64,000 nt of DNA from Pseudoalteromonas sp. H71 (GTDB lineage: Bacteria; Pseudomonadota; Gammaproteobacteria; Enterobacterales; Alteromonadaceae), in the NCBI RefSeq assembly GCF_001468485.1, contig NZ_LODI01000002.1, positions 184,711-248,710 of the forward strand, given 5' to 3'. Of the stretch, positions 38,695-49,248 are shown piece after piece. How positions within the stretch are numbered: position 1 is the stretch's first letter; every line of letters starts with the position of its first letter. The notes under the pieces are model-generated. The model was not told the origin of the DNA, did not search any database, and was given only the letters and a program-made list of their open reading frames with translations. Made by a program: the position numbers and the translations under genes.

Positions 38695-40161
38695 CTACGC
38701 AGGAAGTGAAATACCTAAGTCGCGCATTTGCGCTAGTTTATAACGTAGAGTACGAGGGCTAATACCGAGGGTTTCAGCAACATCTTTTCGTTTACCTTGG
38801 CACCTTGCTAACGTTTCTAAAATGATACGGTGTTCTTTATCTTTGAGCTCATCTTTATAACTGCCCGTATCACCAGCTAATAAGTCTTGTTTTGGCGGCT
38901 CTACTAATGATGACTTTTCATCATAATAAGCCGAGCTAGTAGGGCCATGCTCAATACTTTTATCAGCAGTGTTCGCCTGAGACTGACTAGCACTTTGTGT
39001 GCTAATCGATGTAGGCGTCATTACAAAATCTGTTGCGGCTATATTTTCAATAAAAATAGCATGCTCATTAATAGTATTACCAGTCCTAAGTATAAGAGCA
39101 CGTTGTATAACGTTATCAAGCTCACGCACATTACCCGGCCAAGAGTGAGCAAGTAATTTTTTCTCTGCGCCACTATCGAGGTAAGCCATAGGCTCTTTAC
39201 TTTTGCTTAAATGACGTTCAATTAAATGTTTAGCCAATACAATAATATCCCCTGGGCGCTGATTGAGCGGTCGCCACATTAACGGAAACACGTTAAGTCT
39301 GTAATATAAATCTTCTCTAAATTGATTCTCGCTTACCGCTTCTTTTAGGTCACGGTTACTTGTTGCAAGTATGCGTACATCTAACTGAATTGTCTTGCGT
39401 CCACCCAAGCGCTCCACTTCGCGCTCTTGCAAAACGCGTAATAATTTAGCTTGTAATCCAAGATCCATCTCAGTTATTTCGTCGAGCAAGATAGTTCCGC
39501 CTTGCGCTTGCTCAAACTTACCAGGGCATGCTTGAATTGCACCTGTAAACGCGCCTTTCTCATACCCAAATAAAGTTGCTTCTAACATGTTTTCAGGAAT
39601 TGCTGCACAGTTAATTGCAACAAACGGCTCATCGCATCGATTCGATTTATCATGTATGTAGCGAGCTAACACTTCTTTACCAGAACCACTAGGACCAAGC
39701 ACCATCACACTTGCATCGGAACGTGCCACTCTACTTGCCAATTCTAATAACTGAATACTACTTGGATCGGCAACAATAGGACCGTCTGTCTCTTTTGCTT
39801 TTTCAGGTAAGTAGCGGCTTACCATATTGAGCAAAACTTCAGGTGCAAACGGCTTTGCCATGTAATCAATCGCACCTAAGCGCATAGCTTCAACGGCATC
39901 ATCTATGGTGGCGTACGCCGTCATCATTAAAACAGGTAGCTCAGGGTGGTTAAGCTTAATACTTCGTAGTAAATCTAAACCACTCATAGTCCCCATTTGT
40001 ACATCACTCACCACCAGCGAAAATTGCTCTTTTTTAAGCAAAAGCATGGCTTGCTCTGCACAATTAGCCGCAATGCATTCAATCCCCGACATTTCGAGTG
40101 TATCAATTAAGGCTTCACGAAGCCCTGCATCATCTTCTACAACTAAAATAGTGTTACTCAT
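38695..40161 (-). CDS. flrC: Sigma-54-dependent flagellar response regulator FlrC (FleR)
   Basis: Activates mid-level flagellar promoters once phosphorylated by FlrB. The 488 residues comprise a receiver domain (Asp10-Asp11, phospho-acceptor Asp53), a sigma-54 interaction AAA+ domain with GPSGSGKEVL (Walker A), GAFTGA and GGTILLDEI (Walker B), and a Fis-type helix-turn-helix (RKDVAETLGISPRTLRYKL). It overlaps flrB by 4 bases. Confidence 0.95.
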   Translation of the reverse strand: MSNTILVVEDDAGLREALIDTLEMSGIECIAANCAEQAMLLLKKEQFSLVVSDVQMGTMSGLDLLRSIKLNHPELPVLMMTAYATIDDAVEAMRLGAIDYMAKPFAPEVLLNMVSRYLPEKAKETDGPIVADPSSIQLLELASRVARSDASVMVLGPSGSGKEVLARYIHDKSNRCDEPFVAINCAAIPENMLEATLFGYEKGAFTGAIQACPGKFEQAQGGTILLDEITEMDLGLQAKLLRVLQEREVERLGGRKTIQLDVRILATSNRDLKEAVSENQFREDLYYRLNVFPLMWRPLNQRPGDIIVLAKHLIERHLSKSKEPMAYLDSGAEKKLLAHSWPGNVRELDNVIQRALILRTGNTINEHAIFIENIAATDFVMTPTSISTQSASQSQANTADKSIEHGPTSSAYYDEKSSLVEPPKQDLLAGDTGSYKDELKDKEHRIILETLARCQGKRKDVAETLGISPRTLRYKLAQMRDLGISLPA

Positions 40162-41276
40162 AATGATTCCTCTAATTTAGATGCGGTGCGAATAGGTAAA
40201 AGCAAACTAAAACATGCTCCACCGCCTTTATTATTGGTCACTTCAACACGTCCTTGATGTGCGTTTGCAACTGAACTCACAACAGCAAGCCCTAATCCCG
40301 TACCTTGACTTTTAGTGGTATAAAACGGTTCAAATATTTTTTCTGCTAAGCTTAAATCAACACCGGGCCCGTTGTCAGCAACGCTAATGCGCACATAGTC
40401 TGAATCTAGCTCATCGGTAACTGCACTTAAATGCACTTCTGCGCCAGCACCAGTGATCTGGATACTGTTATGAATCAAGTTTTGAATTGCACTGGCTATG
40501 GCTGATTTATTACCTGTTATTTGAATATCTGGTTCTGGGAGACTGACAGCTAAGTGGCTATCGTTTAGTGTCACCATCGCATCGGCGCCCGCCTTTACTT
40601 CGCTGAGTAATTGCTGCATAGACACTTGCTCAACAACCTGCTGATCGCCGCTTTTGGCAAAAAGTAGCATGTCGTTTACTTGAGTTTCTAAATCTTTTAA
40701 GCGAGACATTAACTTGGTTTGAAAATTATCGCGAGATGCCTCAGGTAAGCGCTTAGAGCCTAAATTAGCAGCATAAAGCATAGCCGCTGAAAGCGGCGTG
40801 CGGACCTGATGCGCAAGAGACGCCACCATTTTACCCAACGCACTAAGGCGCTGCATATGGGCAACACGCTTTTGCAAACGGCGTGTTTCACTTAAATCGG
40901 TCATTAAAATAAGTTGCCCCGGCTCGGGAGCTAACGCTGTTATATCAAGCTTTATTAACCGTCCATCTTTTAGTGACACTTCGTGGCCATCGTCCTGGTG
41001 GGGTCTAAAAGAGCGCTGAATTACATTAAACCACTTCTCGCCCTCTAAAGGCTCACCCAACATATCAATCGCTATTTGATTGGCCTTTGCAATCATTCCT
41101 TTACCATCAAGCACAACTACACCTGCTGGCATAGTATCAACTAAATGAGAAAGCCAACTTGCTTGCTGACGCAGATCGCTTAATTCACCTATGTACTCCT
41201 CTTGAAGTAAACATGGGTTATACTGATTTGCAGAAATAAACTGTGGTTTTAGCACGCTAGCAAGGGCCATAATCAA
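40158..41276 (-). CDS. flrB: Flagellar sensor histidine kinase FlrB (FleS)
   Basis: Partner kinase of FlrC. The 372-residue protein has no membrane segment, a PAS-type sensor domain (about 40-125, MPAGVVVLDGKGMIAKANQIAIDMLG), the phospho-His in SLAHQVRTPLSAA and an ATPase domain (NLIHNSIQ, DNGPGVD, GTGLGLAVV). It is the first gene of flrBC. Confidence 0.94.
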   Translation of the reverse strand: MIMALASVLKPQFISANQYNPCLLQEEYIGELSDLRQQASWLSHLVDTMPAGVVVLDGKGMIAKANQIAIDMLGEPLEGEKWFNVIQRSFRPHQDDGHEVSLKDGRLIKLDITALAPEPGQLILMTDLSETRRLQKRVAHMQRLSALGKMVASLAHQVRTPLSAAMLYAANLGSKRLPEASRDNFQTKLMSRLKDLETQVNDMLLFAKSGDQQVVEQVSMQQLLSEVKAGADAMVTLNDSHLAVSLPEPDIQITGNKSAIASAIQNLIHNSIQITGAGAEVHLSAVTDELDSDYVRISVADNGPGVDLSLAEKIFEPFYTTKSQGTGLGLAVVSSVANAHQGRVEVTNNKGGGACFSLLLPIRTASKLEESL

Positions 41277-41306
41277 ATCTCGAATTTGTATAGATACAAA
41301 GCTTAA

Positions 41307-41322
41307 TGCACAATACGTACCA
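41307..41322 (-). promoter_or_regulatory. Predicted sigma-54 promoter of flrBC
   Basis: Minus-strand TGGTACG-TATT-GTGCA; spacing between GG and GC is ten bases. Predicted start about 20 bases before flrB. FlrA-dependent transcription of flrBC is known in Vibrio. Confidence 0.65.
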
Positions 41323-41401
41323 AAATTAAATTGCTATATTTTCATAATCTTACAATAATAATAACGCGACATAAAAATGACGCGAATAAAAAGGAATACA
41401 G

Positions 41402-41995
41402 ATGAGTGAGCAAAATAAGTGCCGCTGCCCGTGGCTCGATACCACTAAGCCCGATTATGTTTTGTACCATGATTTAGAATGGGGTGTGCCTGTTTACGAT
41501 GACCAAACCCTGTTTGAATTTATCACACTTGAGTCAGCTCAGGCGGGATTGAGTTGGTATACCATTTTAAAAAAACGACAAGGCTATAAAAACGCATTTG
41601 CTAACTTTAATGTAAACAAAGTGGCCTTGTTTACAGCTGATGATGTTGAGCGACTCATGCTTGATAAAACAATCGTTCGCAACCGTTTAAAAATTACAGC
41701 AACAATAAATAACGCGCAGCGATTTTTAAACATTCAAAAAGAGTTTGGCAGTTTTAGCGCGTATCAATGGCAGTTTGTAAATAACACCCCCATAGTCAGC
41801 AATTTTAATAATACCGAGGACTACCCCGCAATCACTGAGGCATCAACAGCTTTTGCAAAAGATTTAAAAAAGCGAGGTTTTAAATTTTTAGGCCCTACAA
41901 CAGTATATGCCTACATGCAGGCTTGCGGTATGGTTAACGACCATAGTAATGATTGTTTTAGAAAAGAAGAAATTATTAAGGCTTTTGCTGAATAA
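41402..41995 (+). CDS. tag: DNA-3-methyladenine glycosylase I
   Basis: Removes 3-methyladenine from alkylated DNA. The 197-residue product shows the Tag hallmarks: CPW near the N-terminus, YHDLEWG, the ESAQAGLSW motif, and the C-terminal NDHSNDCF, which supplies His and Cys zinc ligands. It is a repair gene placed between flrB and flrA without obvious functional link and on the opposite strand. Confidence 0.94.
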   Translation: MSEQNKCRCPWLDTTKPDYVLYHDLEWGVPVYDDQTLFEFITLESAQAGLSWYTILKKRQGYKNAFANFNVNKVALFTADDVERLMLDKTIVRNRLKITATINNAQRFLNIQKEFGSFSAYQWQFVNNTPIVSNFNNTEDYPAITEASTAFAKDLKKRGFKFLGPTTVYAYMQACGMVNDHSNDCFRKEEIIKAFAE

Positions 41996-42123
41996 GGACT
42001 TATAACCATAAAAGTGTTCTGTTCACAAAGAGGCTAAGAGACGCTTCGCTTTAGAGAAGTAACGTGTAAGTTAACTATGGTTTCTCATTTGCCTTCGTTT
42101 TTAAGATGCGTGTTTAAGTAATT

Positions 42124-42233
42124 AAAAGCTACGCTTTTCACGCGAGCAAGCTCAGCGTCTACCGCTAAAATTTACACCTAGGCTAAATTTACTCGTAGAC
42201 GTCAAGCTTGCTTACGTGACGGGCAAAGCCCGT
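42124..42233. repeat. Palindromic intergenic element
   Basis: The tag-flrA gap carries an imperfect palindrome: 42138-42162 and 42195-42219 are near-complementary 25-base arms around a CCTAGG centre. It is flanked by two perfect small hairpins, AAAAGC-TAC-GCTTTT (42124-42138) and ACGGGC-AAA-GCCCGT (42219-42233). The layout suggests a MITE-like or REP-like non-coding repeat. No second copy was seen in this window. The rest of 41996-42286 holds no gene I can support. Confidence 0.5.
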
Positions 42234-42286
42234 AAAGTGATTGATCACAAATGAATAACTAAAAGTATTTCACCATTTGCGTACTT

Positions 42287-43723
42287 CTAATCTCGTGAAA
42301 GGTTATACTTTTTCATTTTTTCGACTAGTGTTGTTCTTCTCACGCCCAGTATTTCAGCTGCACGGGCCACCACATAATCGTATCTTTCTAGCGCCTGCGT
42401 TATTAGGCTTATTTCAAGCTCAGCTAAATACTCTTTAAGCTCAATGCCATCATCTGGAAGTAAGCCACCGGCGTTACTATTAAACTCTGCCTCGGGTTCG
42501 TTTTCATAGTCACTAAACCCAGTACTGAATATATCGTTAAACGCATCTTTCTCCATTAGTTCTTCAGGATACTCAGGCTCATAGGCATCAACTTCAATAT
42601 AACGGTATTTATTAGGTAGGTCAGGTATGTCTACTACCTTTTCGGGGAACATTATAACCATGCGCTCAACCAAATTCGCAAGTTCACGAATATTACCCGG
42701 CCACGCATGCTCTTTTAAGCTTTCAATTGCACGCTCAGTAAACTTAGCGGTAGTACCCGTTTGCTCATTTACACGACGCATTAATTCTTTGAGTAATAAA
42801 GGAATGTCATCAGCACGCTCACTTAGCGACGGGTTCTCTATAGGGAATACATTTAGCCGATAATACAAGTCTTCACGAAAGCTACCGGCTTCTATCATGG
42901 TTTCAAGGTTACGGTGAGTCGCAGCAATAACACGTACATCGGCTTGAATTGCTTTAGTGCCACCTACACGCTCATAGCTTCGTTCTTGTAATACGCGTAA
43001 AAGTTTAACCTGCATTTGTAGCGGCATATCACCAATTTCATCTAAAAACAGCGTACCGCCTTGCGCTAACTCAAAACGACCTTTACGAGCAGAGATAGCC
43101 CCTGTAAACGCCCCTTTTTCATGACCAAAAAGCTCACTTTCTAGTAACTCTGCCGGAATGGCCCCACAGTTTACTGGTACAAAGGGTCCTGTACTTCGCT
43201 TAGATAGCAAATGAACGTTACGCGCAACCACTTCTTTACCTGTACCTGACTCACCTAAAATTAAAACGTTTGCATCTGTTTTTGCAACTTGCTCAATTAA
43301 AAAGCGGACCTCTTTAACTGCTTGTGTTTCACCAACAAGGCCATCAAAAGACTTATGCGGCTGACTATTTTTGTGCTCCCCCGGCAACATACGATGATAC
43401 TGCTGGCAATCATGAAGTAACTGTGTGGTAACTTCGTGATTAAATGGCTCGCAAATAAGCCCAACTACGTTAGCAATGCTAAGTAACGGTCTTAACGTTT
43501 CACCAATTAATAAAAATGGAAGTGTTGGGTAGCGCTTGATTAAGCTTTCATGATCGAGTGACTGTAAAGCCCCCAAAATAACCATGCACTCGTGCTGCTT
43601 ATATTTTGCACACTCTTGTTCAAAGTTATCTTCATCTAAGCGATGAGTAACCTCACCGATAAAACCAAGTGATGCGTTTAACCCAATAGAGCGATTGTTA
43701 TTATTATCTAAAATCAGGATCAT
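42287..43723 (-). CDS. flrA: Flagellar master regulator FlrA (FleQ), sigma-54-dependent activator
   Basis: Top of the polar flagellar hierarchy; in related species it turns on flrBC, fliE and flhA operons and is restrained by FlhG. It has an N-terminal FleQ-type domain without a receiver phospho-site, an AAA+ domain ([25 protein letters not shown]) and a Fis-type helix-turn-helix at the end ([20 protein letters not shown]). The start is placed at the ATG at 43723 (MILILDNN); a GTG at 43744 is possible, and neither has a strong ribosome-binding site. Confidence 0.92.
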   Translation of the reverse strand: MILILDNNNNRSIGLNASLGFIGEVTHRLDEDNFEQECAKYKQHECMVILGALQSLDHESLIKRYPTLPFLLIGETLRPLLSIANVVGLICEPFNHEVTTQLLHDCQQYHRMLPGEHKNSQPHKSFDGLVGETQAVKEVRFLIEQVAKTDANVLILGESGTGKEVVARNVHLLSKRSTGPFVPVNCGAIPAELLESELFGHEKGAFTGAISARKGRFELAQGGTLFLDEIGDMPLQMQVKLLRVLQERSYERVGGTKAIQADVRVIAATHRNLETMIEAGSFREDLYYRLNVFPIENPSLSERADDIPLLLKELMRRVNEQTGTTAKFTERAIESLKEHAWPGNIRELANLVERMVIMFPEKVVDIPDLPNKYRYIEVDAYEPEYPEELMEKDAFNDIFSTGFSDYENEPEAEFNSNAGGLLPDDGIELKEYLAELEISLITQALERYDYVVARAAEILGVRRTTLVEKMKKYNLSRD

Positions 43724-43850
43724 AGTTAGCGAGCCGTGCTTCACTCTTTGATATAATTAGCTAAATTGTAAGCCAGTTAAGCAAGGATGCAAGTGATAGC
43801 GGCAGTTTTTTGACATAAACGCCAAAAAACAGACGCACTAGTAAGATCAA

Positions 43851-43880
43851 TAATACTTAAGAATTAACTATTAAGTATTA
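43851..43880 (-). terminator. AT-rich stem-loop after the short flagellin
   Basis: TAATACTTAA and TTAAGTATTA are perfect inverted repeats around a 10-base loop, just after the flagellin stop. The stem is AT-only and lacks a long T run, so the terminator role is uncertain. Confidence 0.35.
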
Positions 43881-43884
43881 AAAT

Positions 43885-44670
43885 TTAAAGTAAACCTAAA
43901 ATAGACTCAGCAGATTGGTTAGCCTGACCACGAAGTGCAACTGATGATTGCGCTAAAATGTCATTAGACACTTGTTGCGAAATTGCCTGCGCATAATCGG
44001 TATCTTGAATTCGGCTTTGACTAGCTGCAATATTTTCTTGCTGCCCTCCTAATCCTTTAATTGTACTTGCCAACGTATTTTGAAATGCACCTAACTCAGC
44101 GCGTTGCGCATTTATTTCATCATTTGCTTGCTTGGTTATATCGATAGCTGCTTGTGCTCCAGCCTGAGTCGAAATATCAATAGTAGATAGCGTCGGGGCA
44201 AGACTTCCATCAGATTGGTTTAGTGTTTGACTGATATTTGCATCAGAGCCTACCTGAAATGATACAGGCTCACCATTAAACAACGGTTTCCCTGCAAAAT
44301 TAGCGTTTTCGAACGTGTCGTTAATTTGACTTTGCAGCTGCACGACTTCTTCTTGTAGCGCAGCACGATCATTATCAGTCAGTGCACCATTACCCGCTTG
44401 AACAGATAACTCTTGAATGCGCGTGACAGCATCATTTACACCACTCAAGCTAGCTTCGCTTACTTGAGTATATGAAATTCCGTCATAGGCGTTATTTAAA
44501 GCCTGACTGAAGCCATTTTGCTGTGAAGTAAGTCTATCAATAATTTGTAACGCTGCGGCATCATCTGCTGCACTATTTACTTTTTTACCGGTTGCTAGTT
44601 GCTCTGCAAGTTTGTTATTTGTTTGCTGAGTTTGGTTTAAAAAGTTAGCTGATGGTGATTGAATTTTCAT
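43885..44670 (-). CDS. Short divergent flagellin
   Basis: A 261-residue flagellin with conserved N-terminal (LNQTQQTNNKLAEQLATGKKVNSAADDAAALQI) and C-terminal (NIAASQSRIQDTDYAQAISQQVSNDILAQSSVALRGQANQSAESILGLL) D0/D1 helices but only a small middle. It differs clearly from the tandem pair at 61671-63778: it lacks the MALYVN start and the SSGMRINSA context. A strong GGAGG ribosome-binding site precedes it. It may be a minor or position-specific filament subunit (inference). No sigma-54 or sigma-28 promoter match was found upstream. Confidence 0.85.
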   Translation of the reverse strand: MKIQSPSANFLNQTQQTNNKLAEQLATGKKVNSAADDAAALQIIDRLTSQQNGFSQALNNAYDGISYTQVSEASLSGVNDAVTRIQELSVQAGNGALTDNDRAALQEEVVQLQSQINDTFENANFAGKPLFNGEPVSFQVGSDANISQTLNQSDGSLAPTLSTIDISTQAGAQAAIDITKQANDEINAQRAELGAFQNTLASTIKGLGGQQENIAASQSRIQDTDYAQAISQQVSNDILAQSSVALRGQANQSAESILGLL

Positions 44671-44755
44671 AACGGCCTCCGTGGTGCTGACTGATTAAAT
44701 TATAGCTTAATTTGCGAAATTTTGTGCTTTGTACCATGGTTAGACTAAATTAACT

Positions 44756-44771
44756 TGGCACTTTGCTTGCT
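44756..44771 (+). promoter_or_regulatory. Predicted sigma-54 promoter of pseB-pseC
   Basis: Plus-strand TGGCAC-TTTGC-TTGCT fits the sigma-54 consensus with exact spacing. Predicted start about 74 bases before pseB. This places sugar synthesis under the flagellar enhancer-binding proteins, if functional. Confidence 0.7.
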
Positions 44772-44801
44772 TAGTGGTTAAAGTATTGAGATGCGTATTA
44801 A

Positions 44802-45857
<1,056 letters not shown>

Positions 45858-45872
45858 AGCTGAATAAAATAA

Positions 45873-47024
45873 ATGATTCCATATGGTAAACAACTAATAA
45901 GCCAAGCAGATATTGATAGCGTTGTAGCTGTTTTAGAGTCTGATTGGCTAACTCAAGGACCAAAAGTACCCGCTTTTGAGGCTGCTATTGCAAAATACTG
46001 TAACGCTCAATATGGTATTGCTGTTAATAGCGCGACTTCTGCTCTACATATTGCATGTTTAGCATTAAATGTAAGCGAAGGTGATACTGTTTGGACGTCG
46101 CCAATTTCATTCGTAGCCTCAGCCAATTGTGCGCTTTACTGTGGGGCTGCTGTGGACTTTGTAGATATTGATTTGGCGACTGGCAATATGTCAGTGCCAG
46201 CCCTTGCTGATAAGCTTATTAGCGCAAAAAAAAATAATTGCTTACCTAAAGTCGTTATCCCTGTTCACTTGGCAGGTCAATCGTGTGATATGGAAGCTAT
46301 TTACGATTTATCAAAGCAGTATGGTTTTAAAATCATTGAAGATGCATCACATGCTATTGGCGCACAATATAATGGCAATAAAGTAGGTTGCTGTGAATTT
46401 TCAGATATCACTGTATTTAGTTTTCACCCGGTAAAGATAATTACCTCTGCCGAAGGCGGTATGGCAGTTAGTAATAATCAACAGCTTGCAAAAAAATTAC
46501 AGCGCTTAAGAAGTCATGGGATCACTAATGATCCAAATGAAATGACTGAGCAAAGCCATGGCCCTTGGTATTACCAGCAAGTAGAGCTTGGCTTTAATTA
46601 CCGAATGACAGAACTACAAGCAGCACTTGGTCTCAGCCAACTTGATAAACTTGATGAATTTGTTACAACCAGAAACGCACTCGCTATTTCATATTCTAAT
46701 GCGTTTGAAACTATGCCACTCTCGCATTTAACACAACTTACAAAATGCTATTCGAGCTACCATTTATACGTAGTTAAACTTGCTGATGGCCACTGCCACC
46801 TTCATAGGCATATTATTGAGCAATTGAGGAGTAAAGGCATTATTAGTCATCTTCACTATATTCCAATACACACTCAACCTTTTTATAAAGAAATGGGCTT
46901 TAAAGATAGCGACTTCCCCAACGCAATGAAATACTATAAAACAGCATTCACTATCCCTTTGCATCCTCAACTTACAGAGCAAGAGCAGAACTATATTATT
47001 GATGAAATTGGTAAATTACTGTGA
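45873..47024 (+). CDS. pseC: UDP-4-amino-4,6-dideoxy-N-acetyl-beta-L-altrosamine transaminase
   Basis: PLP-dependent aminotransferase of the DegT type that follows PseB. The 383-residue product starts with IPYGKQLISQADIDSVVAVLESDWLTQGP, which is typical of PseC; the PLP Lys is Lys188 in FSFHPVKIITSAEGG. It ends in a 4-base GTGA overlap with the next gene. Confidence 0.93.
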   Translation: MIPYGKQLISQADIDSVVAVLESDWLTQGPKVPAFEAAIAKYCNAQYGIAVNSATSALHIACLALNVSEGDTVWTSPISFVASANCALYCGAAVDFVDIDLATGNMSVPALADKLISAKKNNCLPKVVIPVHLAGQSCDMEAIYDLSKQYGFKIIEDASHAIGAQYNGNKVGCCEFSDITVFSFHPVKIITSAEGGMAVSNNQQLAKKLQRLRSHGITNDPNEMTEQSHGPWYYQQVELGFNYRMTELQAALGLSQLDKLDEFVTTRNALAISYSNAFETMPLSHLTQLTKCYSSYHLYVVKLADGHCHLHRHIIEQLRSKGIISHLHYIPIHTQPFYKEMGFKDSDFPNAMKYYKTAFTIPLHPQLTEQEQNYIIDEIGKLL

Positions 47025-47878
47025 AGCTCGCACTAGGTACTGTTCAGTTTGGTGTTGACTACGGAATAAGTAATACACGTGGCAAAACACATCAGAAAGA
47101 AATAAAAAAAATACTGAACCTTGCCAAAAGCGAAAATATAACGACCATTGATACTGCATCAGCTTATGGTAATGCTGAAAAAGAATTAGGCCAGTGCCTA
47201 GTAAATTCATTCAATATAGTAAGTAAAGTTCCTCCTATATCTAATTTAATCAATGTTGATGATTTTATAACAAAAACGGTTAAACAGTCTCTTTGCGACT
47301 TAAATTGTGACGCTTTATATGGATTACTACTTCATCGCTTTGAAGATTTTAGTCAATTCCCTGTTGCACTTGATTGCTTAAAGCAAATTAAAGCAGATAA
47401 TAAAGTAAAAAAAGTGGGAGTATCTTTATATTCCCCCGAGCAGCTTAATAATGATGTATTAGCATTTGCAGATCTAATTCAGTTACCTCTTAATATTCTT
47501 GATCAACGCTTCGTTCAATCAAATTCATTAAAACAACTAAAAGCTGCAGATATAGAAATTCATACTCGTTCAGCCTTTCTTCAGGGGTTATTGCTAATGG
47601 AAAGTGACACTTTCCCAGATTATTTTAAACCTATTGCTCCTTTACTAGAAAAGCTTACCACGCTGAGTAATTACTTAAATGTCTCAACGTTATCACTAGC
47701 ATTAAATTATGTGGTTAGTATTGATGAAGTAGACAAAGTGGTTGTAGGCGTAAACAACGAACAACAGCTTAATGAAATTTTAAGCTGCTTAACTTCAAGC
47801 TTATCCAATATTGATTTATCTGAGTTTAGCCTACCTGATGAGCGTTTTATTAACCCAGCACTTTGGCAATTAAACTGA
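47021..47878 (+). CDS. Aldo/keto reductase family protein
   Basis: A 285-residue NADPH-type reductase fold (KLALGTVQFGVDYGISN..., DTASAYGNAEKELGQ, LLLHRFED, GVSLYSP). The catalytic Tyr of the family is in SAYGNAE. The GTG start overlaps the pseC stop, so it is translated with pseC. A reductase is not part of the standard Pse pathway; the substrate is unknown, but the position suggests a modified deoxyamino sugar. It overlaps wbqC tail-to-tail by 9 bases. Confidence 0.8.
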   Translation: MKLALGTVQFGVDYGISNTRGKTHQKEIKKILNLAKSENITTIDTASAYGNAEKELGQCLVNSFNIVSKVPPISNLINVDDFITKTVKQSLCDLNCDALYGLLLHRFEDFSQFPVALDCLKQIKADNKVKKVGVSLYSPEQLNNDVLAFADLIQLPLNILDQRFVQSNSLKQLKAADIEIHTRSAFLQGLLLMESDTFPDYFKPIAPLLEKLTTLSNYLNVSTLSLALNYVVSIDEVDKVVVGVNNEQQLNEILSCLTSSLSNIDLSEFSLPDERFINPALWQLN

Positions 47879-48613
47879 TAGAGATTGATAGTGAGTATGT
47901 GCTCTCGTGCATGTATTAATTAATTTAGCTGTTTCAACAGGCCCAACGTTAAATAAGCAGTCAATCACACTTAAATGAGAGATAAACTCACCCTTAATTT
48001 GTGGGTATTTAGGATGAATAAAGTTTTGATAAAAAACATCAATACCATTTTTAACTAATGCCCCGCCTGGGGTCTCTTGTTCAATGTAAGCCTGCGCGCC
48101 TACTGGTGATAAATAAGTATTACATTCTAACTCATGACAAATAGATACTAGCCGAGCATCTTTAACACCAGACACGCCTTTAAGCTGAGAAGCAGTAAAT
48201 GTTGGTGTGGTTATATTCATATACCCTATCAATACTCTAATGATTTTAATATTCATTTGAGCCAGGCAAGTAATGCTCTCGTCTTTATAAATGGGAGCTA
48301 ATAGTGGAAACAAGGAACTAAAAAACGGTGCTTTTGCGTAGCTTTCAGCAATGCTTTTAAGATGCTTTCTTCGCCAAGGATTTGCACTGACAAATTGAGT
48401 GTTTTCAATTGTTGCTGTCATTCTTCCTTTAGGGGTACTTACCGGACAAGTCAGCATAAGCTCTTGCTTACCCGATTTAATTTTATTTCTAACATGCCAA
48501 TCACTTTTTTCAAGCTTTACGTTGTCTAAAAATACGAATTTATCGGCGCTGTTAATTAACCCAAAATAACCTAACCAGGGTAAGTAAGTAGGCTGCATTA
48601 TACTCAGTAACAT
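47870..48613 (-). CDS. WbqC family protein
   Basis: The 247-residue product begins with the WbqC signature (MQPTYLPWLGYFGLINSADKFVFLDNVK...WHVRNKIK). The family occurs in O-antigen and flagellin-glycan clusters; its chemistry is not settled. It overlaps the upstream methyltransferase by 10 bases and is the last gene of the sugar operon. Confidence 0.8.
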   Translation of the reverse strand: MLLSIMQPTYLPWLGYFGLINSADKFVFLDNVKLEKSDWHVRNKIKSGKQELMLTCPVSTPKGRMTATIENTQFVSANPWRRKHLKSIAESYAKAPFFSSLFPLLAPIYKDESITCLAQMNIKIIRVLIGYMNITTPTFTASQLKGVSGVKDARLVSICHELECNTYLSPVGAQAYIEQETPGGALVKNGIDVFYQNFIHPKYPQIKGEFISHLSVIDCLFNVGPVETAKLINTCTRAHTHYQSLSV

Positions 48614-49248
48614 GTTATTTCGCTTTTACTTAATTGCATTGTAAATTCATAAGGGTAACCACCTGGCTTAGTAACGTAGTCATGCTTTAAGGAAACAAAA
48701 GGTGTCATTGTTGTTTTGCATAATTCAAATAATTCTAAGGGTGAGACATAAAAAAGAGCCTCATTTTTAAATTCCACAAATGTCGATAACGCATTAAAAA
48801 TAACCGACTGCTCACACTGCTGAATACTTTTTTGTAAGGTAAGTGTTAAAAAGCCCATGTTATCAGTCATTTTATTATTGAACACACCGCTAATAAGCAC
48901 ATGGTCATAGCCTTGTGCTATCTCATCCTCATAGATATCAAACACTTTGAATTGAGCTTTTGTATCTGAGGTAAACTTGGCATTTGCGGCGTCTATAAAC
49001 TCTGGTACAAAGTCATAACCTAAATACTCACCGGTAAAACCGTTTTTTCTTAGATATGAAAGCATATCACCCAGCCCACAGCCTAAATCAATAACTCGGC
49101 TACTTGATGAAATCATATTCAGAAATATCGCAAATCTTATATTTTGTGATTCTTTTGATACATGCTGTACTGATTTGTGGCTGTCACCATACTCTTTATA
49201 CAGAGACTGATAATACGACTTTAAAGTATTACTTGTCTTGGTAGTCAT
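48604..49248 (-). CDS. Class I SAM-dependent methyltransferase
   Basis: A 214-residue Rossmann-like methyltransferase with the SAM-binding motif VIDLGCGLGDML (about 52-63). Substrate unknown; gene context suggests a sugar or sugar-nucleotide. It overlaps both neighbours (20 bases with the DegT-like gene, 10 with wbqC), a sign of strict co-expression. Confidence 0.8.
   Translation of the reverse strand: MTTKTSNTLKSYYQSLYKEYGDSHKSVQHVSKESQNIRFAIFLNMISSSSRVIDLGCGLGDMLSYLRKNGFTGEYLGYDFVPEFIDAANAKFTSDTKAQFKVFDIYEDEIAQGYDHVLISGVFNNKMTDNMGFLTLTLQKSIQQCEQSVIFNALSTFVEFKNEALFYVSPLELFELCKTTMTPFVSLKHDYVTKPGGYPYEFTMQLSKSEITCY

Noticed and set aside
48540-48547. Perfect FliA -10 box (GCCGATAA) on the minus strand inside wbqC
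   Set aside because: No -35 box at the right distance, and the bases simply encode the conserved SADK segment.
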